From Monilinia fructicola (taxonomy: Eukaryota > Ascomycota > Leotiomycetes > Helotiales > Sclerotiniaceae), in assembly GCA_008692225.1 (NCBI GenBank), contig VICG01000001.1, positions 3,015,501 through 3,079,500 on the forward strand: a stretch of 64,000 bases of DNA. The letters are read 5' to 3'. The first letter of the stretch is position 1. Every line of letters begins with the position of its first letter. The position numbers were made by a program, and so were the translations under genes. This document shows positions 13,501 to 25,500 of the stretch, one piece after another. Below the pieces are notes generated by a model. That model saw nothing but the letters and a program-made list of their open reading frames with translations. It did not search any database and was not told where the DNA came from.

Positions 13501-16500
13501 AGGGAAGAGGAGTAAAAACTCAGATTCGAAGAAGGATTCTTTTTTAGATAATGCCGGCATCCTTGGCGCGGGTGCCGGCCTTGCTGCTGGTGCAATTGCA
13601 ATTTCTGCTCAGCATCAACAGCAAAATGCCGCTAATAATAATGATAGCGAGGGGACTATGGGGGATAGGGAGGGCCAGGAAAATGAGGAGATATTGGATC
13701 CAGAGATTATCGAACGACAAATCAATCCATCAATTGACCCTCAATATGGAGATCTTTTACCATTACCGCCAAGTGGTCCAGTTTCACCTAATTTTGACCC
13801 AATTGATGATCTGCCCAAACTTCCAGAAAGTCGACCTGCGACACCAGAATCTAAAAAAACGTACTGTAGGTACGCCAAGAGACAAGACTCCGCAAAATCG
13901 TAAGAGTTTGCAAGAAACTCCGGTAAAATCTCCAAGCCAAAGTGCCGTGCCTTTAAAATTCGTCATGGGAAACAGATCCAACCCAGAATCGCCAGTTCTA
14001 ACAAGATCAATTGGTAATACACCCTTTTCAGCTTCCCAAGCTTCCCCAATTGCAGAATCAGCCATAGTTCCAAGATCCAGATCACGACCTATGTCATGGG
14101 ATAATACCAAAGAATTCAAAACCACTGTATCTATTAGAGACTAATAACAGACGTGGGTCTTTCGTACCGGAAGAGCTAATTGATCCGCTCCCACATCTAC
14201 CTCCGTCTCGCACCAATTCAGAGCTTGACGTGGCGGATCTATCCGAATTAGGCATTTTAGAAAAACTGGATCTTCACCGCCCTTCTCTGGACCCACTATT
14301 ACCCAGCCTCCCCTCCGACGATCTCGCCTCCGGAGAATCCACACCGACTGCGATTACTTTTAAAAGAAACTTAGCGCCATCAGTGGAGTTTCTTCAGGAT
14401 TCTTTCCCCTCATTAGAAGAAAAGGAAAACCTAAATTTATCTGCTGATGTTCATTCTCATGAACCCTCTTCATCGGATTCATTAGCTGAAGCCATTGGAG
14501 TAGCAGCAACTGCAACTGCAAATGCAACTGCAACTGCAACTGATGATACAGTCAATGAAAAGGAATCAAGGTCCATTCAAGAGATCCAGGATAAGACCGC
14601 AGTCCACAATCTAGAGTACACGCCTGTGTCACATGACATAGCCGCCGAGCAAGAGAAAACCTCGCATACCTTGACTGGAACTTCAAACGAACAAACCATG
14701 AGTATTGAGGAGGAGCTCGAAACGACTGAAGAATTTCCTTTGTCCAAATCTAAGAAAACCAAGAGAGGCGAGGGGCTGGCGGTCGCATCAAATGATATCA
14801 CTGACCAAGCCGAGAATACTCCGGAACAAATTCAAGAACTTGAACCTATCTCCACTCCAACCAAGGCCGAGCATGTCGAGCCCGTAGACGAAGTCTCTAC
14901 ATCAAAGTCCAAGCAAAAGAAAAAAGGGTAAGAAGGGGAAGACTACATCTTTGGAACAGGAACACCAACTGGACCTCCAAACTGAAATTTCTAGCCACGA
15001 GGACAAACAGGAACCAAAATCGGAAGATGTTTCAAGTGAACAACAAACCGTGACTGGACCGAGGCGAAATATTTTCGAGGAATTAGCTAAACCTATTGAG
15101 TTTGAACCAACTCAGCCTGATACTCCAAAATTTGAAGATGATAAGAACGATAAATCTGGTAAAACTGATTCACCATTCGTGGCAAATTTGAAGGCAGAAT
15201 CTGTGGATGATGCAGAACCATTCCAATCTGTGGATGAATATCCTTTGGTTGATAAATCAGTTGAGCAGGAGCAAGTGCCGGAATCCAGCCAAGAAATCGT
15301 AGAAGCACTTCTACCTTCAGTTTGAGATTGACCCAGTTGAGGAATTCTCTGTGCCAAAATCTGGGAAGGAAAAGAAAAAGGACGAGGAGAAAGCAAAAGC
15401 TGCTGCTTCTCAGCTGCAGGACCTTGTTCTCGAACCAGTCAGTGTACTACGACGACTGAGATGCCCATACAAGAACGACCATTCGAAGAATTGTCAGAAT
15501 TTTCTCTCGCGAAATATCGGACCCGCAATCTTCTCCTCTAGTTAACCCAGAGATCAAATCTGTTCATAACTCTCCAAAACTTGAGATATCTCATGATATT
15601 ACACCCACAGTCGACGAATTCACTAGCCCGAAATCAAAGACAGACATCGAAGAGGTCAAGGTGGAAACCATCTCTCTTGACTCTGAGTCGAAACAAGCTG
15701 TGATCGAACCCGATTTTGATGAGCCTGTAGTTTCTTTGCCCAAAGAAATTATGAGAGATACTTCTTCGGAGATATCTCACATACCAGTCCAAGAAACTAG
15801 CCAAGAACCTACTGCACCCACCAATGTTGAGAAATCTGAAGAATTCTCGAATACAAAGTCTGAAAATGACAAGAAAGAAACAAAGGATCAGACTATGGAT
15901 CTTGACCAGGTACCAGCCGATGTTAGCCAGGAGCAAACAATGGAAATGCAAGAAAAAGAACCAACTTTGGAGGAGAAACCGAAGCTCGCTGATATTACTG
16001 AAGGTATTACCCTCTCCTTCCTCGGAGAATTACAAAGAGAACAAGGGTAAGGCCGCAGACATTGAGAAACATATGGAGTCACCAATCGCTACCCCTATTC
16101 CAGAGAGTGTATCAGAAAAACCCAACACCATTGGTTGGACCTGGCGGTTGGCCGATAACTCCTGCTACAACCATGGACTACCGGGGCAGAAAAAGCCTCC
16201 AAATCTAATGCCAAGGAATACTTTCCAGATACAGAAGACATATCCCCAGCTGTCATCGTTGGAGCTGCCGTACTTGGCGCCGAACAACTCAAATCCGACG
16301 AAACCCCTCAATACAAAAAGGAACTAGATGACCTTGCCGCAGGATATGGCAATGATCAACCTAGCCTTCTAAAGCAACTGGATGGCGAATCTGCAGCTGA
16401 CAATGAGCGATCAAGAAAGGACAAGAAATATCAAAGTCAGTCGGCAACTTCTGAGAGGTCACTTTCAAGATCGAGGTCAATCGAAAGGTCTAATCTCGCA

Positions 16501-19500
16501 CAACCACGATCTCGAAGCGCTACAATGATTCCATCAGCTACGCCCGAACACGAGGAATTGAAGAGAGTGCATAGCAACGAGACGCCCGAACCTGCAAGTC
16601 AACTTCAACAGGAGTTAACTGGTAGTAGCAGCATAGAGTCAGAACAGGAAAAGAGAAGTTCTGGGTTATCGAAATTCACTACACACGAAGAAACTCCCAA
16701 TGAATCATTTGGACCACAAGATGTAACTGACAATGTTCTCAGCGAGGGTATTTCTAGACGTGATGGAGGTTCAGCTGGTCATTCAGAAGAGCAGTTGTCT
16801 CTCGCTCCCCAATCAACAGCAGAATTTGGAGAGGAATCTGAAAACGATGAGAAACTCCAAATTGCCTCTCAAACACCACAAGAAGAAAAAGGGCAACCTT
16901 TTGATGACGCAGAGAAATCCCCCGCAACTGAGCCTCAAAACGATGAGAATTCATTTCCTGTTAAGACTGAAGCCCTGGATGGACTCGATGCTGGAGACAA
17001 AGAAGATCAGCTGGAACCTGCTAAACAATTGAAAGAGGAATTCACATCGAGTAATAGTAAGGATAAGAAAATGGAGATCCCTGTCAGCCAAAACCAAAAT
17101 GATGAATTTTCTTCCAATCCCATCACCTCAGATAGTGTTACCACAGATTTGAACGACCAAGCAGATGTACCTACCTCTCACCCAGAGATCATCGAAGGCC
17201 CGGCTAATCAAAGGGCTACTGAGGTATTTGAAGAGATCCCACAGACTGGCAAGAAACAGCAGACAGTTATTGAAAATTCCCCTGTAAATATTGTTATTTC
17301 CGAACAGACACCCTTGGAAAAGACACCAGAAATCACGCAGGAACCGGAAATTCCTCAGAATGTCCCCATTAATCCAATCTTTACAGAGCCTGAAGTTATC
17401 GAAAAGGAACCTGTTGATCAGATTACTACAGAGCCTGTACTTGACAGCTTACTTGCATCTGATCCTTCTGGAGATGTAGTGACGTCTGATATTTTGGATA
17501 AACTTAAGGCTACGGATACTCCCGAACCACTTGAGCTTGAATATTCACAGATTATCAACGAGCCTCCTGCCGCCATAGATCCTGAAACCGAACTTGGACC
17601 AAGTGACGAGAAGGAAGACGGCGCGATTGAGCCAACATCTATCGATGACACTTCTCTGCCTAATGGTATAGATGGTGTCAAGTCTGGCCAAGTCAATTAT
17701 GAGGAAGGAAAGCATATCGACGTTCAGCAAGAAATTCCTGGCACACCCCCAGCATCCTCTACCGTGGACCGCAAAATCGAGTTCTCATCACCGCCTAAGA
17801 AGTCTCAGAAAGATAAAGGAAAGCCAGAAGAACAAGCACAAGATTTGATTGAAGATGATGTTGCGTCCAAGGACATCACATCTGCTAGCCAGCCCACGAA
17901 TACTGGATCTCTTGTTGAACAAGCAGATTCCGCTCCTGTCGAACAGATTATCACTATGCCGGCGGCAAATGAGCCAACTCTTAATGATGCGCCATCTACA
18001 CCAATGACAGCAGGACTTTCTGGCCTGATGGGTCCTTTGACAGGGAGAAAGAAGGGCGTTTTGGAAATGGTTCAAGCTTTGGGATGGGGCAAAAAGAAGG
18101 ACAAAGCTGCTATAGCTGCAGCTGAACAAGGCCTACCCCCAAGACCATCTACCGCACGCCCCTTGTCTGAATCCTCTATGACTCCAGCACGCGCTGTATC
18201 CGAGTCTTCTGTGCCCAAGGTCATCGAGGCTGATCCTAATGCGGCACCGGCATCCAATGAAGAGCTTGAGAAATGGGCGCTCCCAGACAAAACGCCGAGG
18301 AAAAATTCCAAAGGCAAGAATATCGCGAACGTAGATCTTGAACCAGTACAGGACACAATCATCGAAGAAACATTACCAATCGAGCCCAAGGAAGACATCG
18401 CTCAACAAGTTGTGGAACCACCAGCCTCAATACCGATCCAGGAAGTACAAAGTGACACATCACCTAAAAGACAAAGGGGTAAGAAACGACACAGCTTACA
18501 ATCTTTCGTTTCCGAAGAAGCTTCCAAAAGCATTTAGAGCTAGAGAATCTGCATCCAAAGAACCAGAAACTCCATCATTGATAACAGAACCGGCTTTCAT
18601 CGAGCACTCCAGCGAAGTTAATTCTGAACCAAGTCTAGAAAATCCAGTCGAAGAAAATAAAGAACATGAAACTGAATCTGTAGTTGGCACTCCGATCCAG
18701 AAATCAAAGAAAGATGAGGAGAAGCGTCAAAGCGTGCAATCTGCAACTTCCGAAGACACGCCTATGAAAGAGCCGAATGTGCCTCGAGAAAACCATGTTG
18801 TTGAGGAATCTAAGTCTCAAACATCGGGAAATGAAAAGCCGGTTGTTGAGAGCAGTAATAATCCCCTGGAAATTCCACGCGAGCATGTTTTGGAAGATGT
18901 TCAGACCCCTCAAGCGTCGGTTGGACATAATTCGGAGTCAATTGATGAAGTACATGGCGATTCTGAAGAATTCCATGGTGAGACCGTTAAGGAAGAAGCT
19001 TTTGCGTCAAAACCACAGCCTGAGCATATTTCTATGTCTGCGCCAGTTGTTGGGCCTATTATTGATGAGTCTAGCGAGCCTGAAGAGGTTCCTCGCGAAT
19101 TTATTGAAGAGGTCATCCCCGCTCCACAGTCACAACCCGAGCAAATTCACGAGTCGGCTGTTGAGAAACCTAGCGAATATTCAAATGCTCCCCGTGAAAT
19201 CATTGAGGCACCCCTTGAGCATTCCCCCGAACCTATTGAGGAGCGATTTAATGAACCTCTTGAATTATCTCCCGAGGTGGTCCAGGAAGATGATGTTGCG
19301 CCACAAGCACCACTTGAGCATGTTCCCCTGTCAACCACGATTCTTAACAAAGCATCTCTACCAAATGAGCCTGTTTCCGAGGAAATTACGAAGACCATCG
19401 AGGATGTTGAGCCAATCATGGTTGATGAGTCTAACTTGCCAGAAGATATCGTTTTTGAGGATATTATGGCATCTGTTGAGTATTTCGAGCCAGACTCAAG

Positions 19501-22500
19501 TTTCCAAGAAACTCTCTTGTCAAGAGAACACTCTTTCAGAGAAGTCTGATAAGAATATTGAAGTTGCTAAGCCAAACAATGTCGATGTCATTCCTTTACA
19601 AGATGATACTCCCGAGGAAGACCCAAGCAAGGTTGAATTTGACGAGCCAAGGCAAAGTTTTGAGGATTCTTTTCTGGCACGAGAACTAGCTCTCGAGGAA
19701 AATAGCAAGGATTTCGACCAGTCTTCACCACAAGAAGATATCATACAAGATGAGTCAAGAAATGCGGAGATCTTTGCGCCGATTCATATTCTCGAAGAGA
19801 GCTCCTTATCTACGGAGCCCGCAACAAATACCGAGAAAGCTGAGCTATTGTCAAGCGAGATCCCAATCATCGAAGAATCGGATGCACGAGGCGCGTCGAC
19901 CACTAAGAAGTCCAAGAATAGCAAAGACAAGTCCAAGCCGGAGCCGGTCACGTTAACAGAAATTATCCAGGAGCCTGAGCCAACTCATGTTACCCAGGAA
20001 TCAATCTCAGAAAAGCCTTTTGAAGCCACGGAATCAAACGACCCCGAAATGTTGGATGAGCCGATCGAAAAAGGTACGGAAACTGTCGAGCCAGAGACTT
20101 ACCACTTCTTAGACCCTGCTTCAGTGCCTCTTCCGGAAGATATTTCTAATGAATCTATCGAACTTGACGAACCCACCAATGCCGAAATTCTAGAGAAGCC
20201 TTTTGAGTATGACACATCGACTCGTATTCCCGAGGTAGCTATCGCCAATCCAGAGATTGAGAAGCCTGAAATTTCTGAGAAGCTAGATGACTCTGAATAT
20301 GCCGCATCTATCCCACTTCCAGAGGATGATATTAAGACATCAACCGAGTATCGCGATCCCGAAATCCATGGAGCTACGAAAGCATCAGGACTAGTTTCAG
20401 GAAACATGGAGCAAGTAACTGAAAGCCCTTTTGATCTTGAGGATTCTTCAAACAGAGAATCATCTGACTTTTCGAAATTGGTCTCTCCTATCGTGGAAAA
20501 GTCAATCGAAGAACCTGCGTCACTTTCACCAAAAAGGTTAAGGAGAGACAAGAAGAAGCGCAAATCTATCATCATGGCAGTAGTACTTTAACCAAGGAGT
20601 CTCCTTTATCAGAACCAATTTCAAAGATTGATACAAGAGCTGCTGAACTAATATCAGAGGAAGTGCCCCAAATCCCAGCTGTGCCAGTTGCTGGACCCTC
20701 GGAGGTAACAATCGCCAACGAGCCACAACCAGGTAAGGAAGCCTCAAAAAGTCTCGAACTAGAGACAGAGCAAAAGGTTATCGAACCAATGGAACTCGCC
20801 ACAGCTCCACGCAATATCGAAGCAGCCGGACAGGTTTCGCAAGACAACTTTGCTGAGCCAATAGGACGCGTTTCGCCCAAACAGTCAGACAAAGACGAGA
20901 ACCGCAAGTCCCGAACTTCAATATCATCAGCTGAAGAAAACACAACTCGAGCTCCATTAGGACTTCCAGCAGCTCAGCAGACTGAAGACAAACCATCTCA
21001 AGCTAGCATCCAAAACCCTACTGAGTCGGTGTCGGAGGCCGTGCAACCAAACAAAGAAAGTATCGTGGATCCTACACTGATAACCCTTGAAGCCATGCAA
21101 GATGATGCTCCTGAATCGACCTCACAAGACTCTCTTGACAAGCAAAGCATCGAACCATCTGTCAAAAATATCACTGACTCACAAGAACCCGATCTTGCAG
21201 ACCCTCCAACTAAGAAATCCACACAGGACGAAAAGGAACGCGCAATCGCCATTACAACTCCATCAGATAATATTCCCACAGAGAGCCGGGCAGAAATGTC
21301 CGAACCCTCCCAGTCAATCGTTCTGCCTCCCACAGAGGGAATTCCTGGTGACATCTTAGCTGAAGAGTTCATCAGGGAGGTTACGCCTGAGCCAAAGAAA
21401 GAGAAAGATGAGATCACGGTCTCGCCAGAGCCAACAATCGAGCCAATGACATCTGAACCACATCAGCTTATCTCTCAGGAACCAGTTATCGAGCCAGATC
21501 ATGCAAAGGAAGAATCCTTTGCGTCTCGAAAATCAACCATGGAGTCACAGATCCCCGTGGAACCCGCAACTTATCCACAAAACCCAGCTCTCGAGCCAGA
21601 GATCGCAAGGGAAGCTTTTCTACCGCAAGATACGAAATTTGAATCAGCTATCAATGAAGAGCGGTTTGTTTCGCGGGAACCAATTGCTGAACCAGACATC
21701 ATCAAGGAAGAGGATTTTGTGCCACAAGAATCGACAGTCAAGTCGAAATCTCAACCGCAAATGAGCACCCCTCAGAATCCATTTCTGGAATCAGATATCA
21801 CCACAGAAGAAAACTTTGTGCCGCAAGAATCAACATTTGAGTCACAAATCCCTGACAAAGGGGCAACTTTCCAACAAGAGCCAGATACCACCTCAAATTC
21901 TTCCAATTCCAGAAACATTCTCGCACAAGACTTGACGATTGAACCAACGAAAGATGGAGAGCAGTTGCAGATTCAAAATTCAACATATGAGGTCGATATC
22001 CCTAGGCCAGAAGAGGTCGCCTTACCAGACTCGCCAATAATTGAGGCCAGTACTCCTAAGCCAGAACAGATCGCCTTACCAGACTCGCCAATAATTGAGG
22101 CTATAACTTTTAGGCCAGAACAGATTGCCTTACCAGACTCGCCAATAATTGAGGCTAGAACTTTTAGGCCAGAACAGATTGCCTTACCAGACTCCCCAAT
22201 AATTGAGGCCAGTACTCCTAAGCCAGAACAGATCGCCTTACCAGACTCGCCAATAATTGAGGCTATAACTTTTAGGCCAGAACAGATTGCCTTACCAGAC
22301 TCGCCAATAATTGAGGCTAGAACTTTTAGCTCAGAGCAGGTCGCTTTGCCAGAATTGCCAACAATCAAGGCTATAACTTTTGGGCCAGAACAGATTGCCT
22401 TACCAGACTCCCCAATAATTGAGGCCAGTACTCCTAGTCCAGAACAGGTCGCCTTACCAGACTCCCCAATAATTGAGGCCAATATTCCTAGTCCAGAACA

Positions 22501-25500
22501 GGTCGCCTTACCAGAATCACCGATTAAACCGAAATTGTTTGAACCAAAGGTATCCTTCCCGCATGAGTTTGCGATTAAGCCAGAGACCATTGAAGAAGCC
22601 CCTGTTTTTCAAGACCGCAAGATTGATCACCAAATCTTAGACCTCAAACTAGCTATTCCCCAAAAGTCGCCAATCGAGCCAAGGATTGTGGAGCTTGAAC
22701 CTGAACAAATCAGTTTGCCAGAGTCACCGATCGAGCAGGAAGTCTCTGAACTAGAAATTCCATTTCAACAAGAACCTGTTTCTGAGTCACATATTGTTGA
22801 AGAGCCCATGTTTTCCCGAGAGCGCAGAATAGAGACGGAAAGCTCAGGAATCGAGCCGCTTGTTCCTATAGAAGTGCAATTTGAACACAAGGTTGCCGAA
22901 CCAGGCCAAATAGCTTTGCCAAAATCACCTATTGAACAGCAAGAATCCGAGTCAGAAGTCTCTTTTCAAGAGGAGCCTGTAGTCGAGTCAAAGAAGAGCA
23001 TAGTCGATATTACGTTACCTGGCCGTGAGCTAAGTAGGACCGCCGAGCCAGACCAAATAGCTTTGCCAGATTCACCGATAGAAGAGATAGAATTTCAGCC
23101 AGAAGTCTTCTTCCAACATGAGCCTGTGGTTGACATAAAACAGCACCAAATCAACTCCACACTGCCTGGCCAAGAGCCGAGTGCTCCACAAGATTTACCA
23201 GTTGAGAAAAACGCTGCTGAGATAGTGCTCAGTCCGCAGGCCCCCCACGACCTGAAGATGACTGAAGAGGCACCGATTTTTCATGACCAGAATACCAATT
23301 CCAAATCAATTGAGCAAAAAATTACTCACCCTCGAGAGCCCAATGCTCGAGACCCTATTCTCGAGTCGAAAATCAAGGAAGATGCGGCAATTCCACAGGA
23401 ACAATCAGCTGAGCCAAATATTTTCGAGTCAGAAAAGACAATTTCGGATGCCGCGCACGAAATCAAAAACGACGTCGAACTTGAAAAATCTAGAAAGGAC
23501 AAGGAGAAAAGAAAAACAAACCTAGATCTTTCGGAGACCCTCAACGACCCCGCTGACGTTACTTCTACTTCTCAAGGACCAGACTATCAAACTCCAGTGA
23601 TTGCATCTTGGCCAAGATCATTTGATCCCATTACTGAGCTTACACCGAGCTCAGAGCCAATTGGGTTCGTGGATTTTCACCCAGATGTGGAGTCAATCAC
23701 ATCAGATCCTGTTGACTCTACACATCGTACAGAGCCAACCACCTACGAAAATGCCATTGACGTTACCCTCAGGACAGAACCCACGCAGGACCAAACACCA
23801 ACTGAAAGTCTTCCAGTTAAGACCGAGCCAGCAGCGCAAAATGAATTGGCATGGCCTGCCGGGGAATCGAAAGAGGATGAAAGAAACGGCGAGAATGTCT
23901 CTACATCAATAACCGGGTCGCCTCGTGCCGTCACTCAAGCTGAACAGTTCGAAAACCCATCACTGGAAATCACACAGCCTCAATCAACTGAATTTGACAC
24001 ACAACATCCACAAAATGTCACCGAAGAGCCTGATGAAGAGTTTTTTGAAGCTGCGGAATCTCTCCCCACAGAAGAGGTATCAGCGTATACGGACACTCAG
24101 GTTTTCACAAGCGCCAGTTCAGACTATGGACCCTGATTTTGAAAAAATCCCTCGAGGGCCCACAGAACAATCTATCCAAGACGCTTTCAAGCCACTTCTA
24201 GAAGAACCCTCGATGAGCCCGATCCCTGAGACCGCACAGCAAATAACAGAGGATGCGGTCCCTGATTCTCAGGATGTTAGACGAGATGAGTTCAAAGCGA
24301 TACCAGTCGGAGAGCTACTGACAGTTGATTTACCACGAGAGTCGCTGATTGACGAGCACTCAAAAGAAGGGTACAGACCTGTAGAGGACGATGTAACTGA
24401 GGTCTTAACCAAGAATTCCAAGGATATAAAAGATCGTGAGTCTGGATTTTCTTCACCGGTACAGTTTACCCCCAAAGATACCCAATCAGGAGCACCGGAT
24501 ATTGTAGAACCCAGTACCTGCAGAGATAATGCTCGATGAATTCAAAGCCATGCCAATTGGAGAGACGCCAAAAGGAAGTTCAACAACAAACCGAGGACGA
24601 ATGGGGTTCGGTTTCCACTGAGAAATCGAAAAAGGACAAGAAACGTAATTCTACCTTGTCTACCCCATTGGAGCCCGAGGTTCTCAGTGTTGCTACTGAG
24701 CTTCCTAAGGATATCCCATCAAACTCTGGAAGGGCTGAAGAGCTACCTCCAACCATTGATAACGACGTGCCTGATACTCATACATCTTTCCAGGTTCAAC
24801 AGGTTGACACAATTGTACGCGGAGATGATCTTTCTGGTATGTCACACGATAAGAAAGAGGAACAACTATCTAGCGGAAAATTTCACTCAGAGTCACATTC
24901 CCCCACCGAACCCAATGCTATCGCGGCATCCGAAACACAGCATATTGAGCCCGGCGAGCAACTCCTCACCTCTCCTCTTCCAATGAGGAATATAATTCAG
25001 ACTTCCGAACCTGCCACAAAACCAGAGCCGATTCTATCCACCACGTCCTCTTCCCCAAGCCCTGTCAATAATGAGGCCGACAGTGTACCCAGTGATTTGT
25101 CTCTAATGGGCCCAAAGAAAGACAAAAGAAAGCGACAAGCAACAATCAGCCTTAACACACCCAAAGATGATAGAAGTACCTTCTGGGCAGGGGAGATTCC
25201 CGAAGCAGAAATTATCAGAGCTGTACCAGTCATTGAAGACATCGGACGAGATGAATTCTATTCTCACATTGCTCGTACGGCTGAGGAACCTCGAATTAAC
25301 GAATATTCTAGACCACCTGCCAAGAAAGTCAAGAGAAATACTAGAAGACAATCGTCTAATATCGGAAATTTTCGACCACCAATCGAAAGTGATCTTCCAC
25401 ACAATGAGCCAATGAAGGAGCGCAAAGAGATGATGCCTTCTGTGATAGCGACTACTGTAGCGATCGCTAGTGCAGCATTTTTGGCTAGCAAAAGCAAGGA

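Noticed and set aside
21973..22590. Minus-strand repeat frame (GESGKAICSGL repeats)
   Set aside because: It is the antisense reading of the 54-bp tandem array; the sense frame continues in both directions and this one does not.
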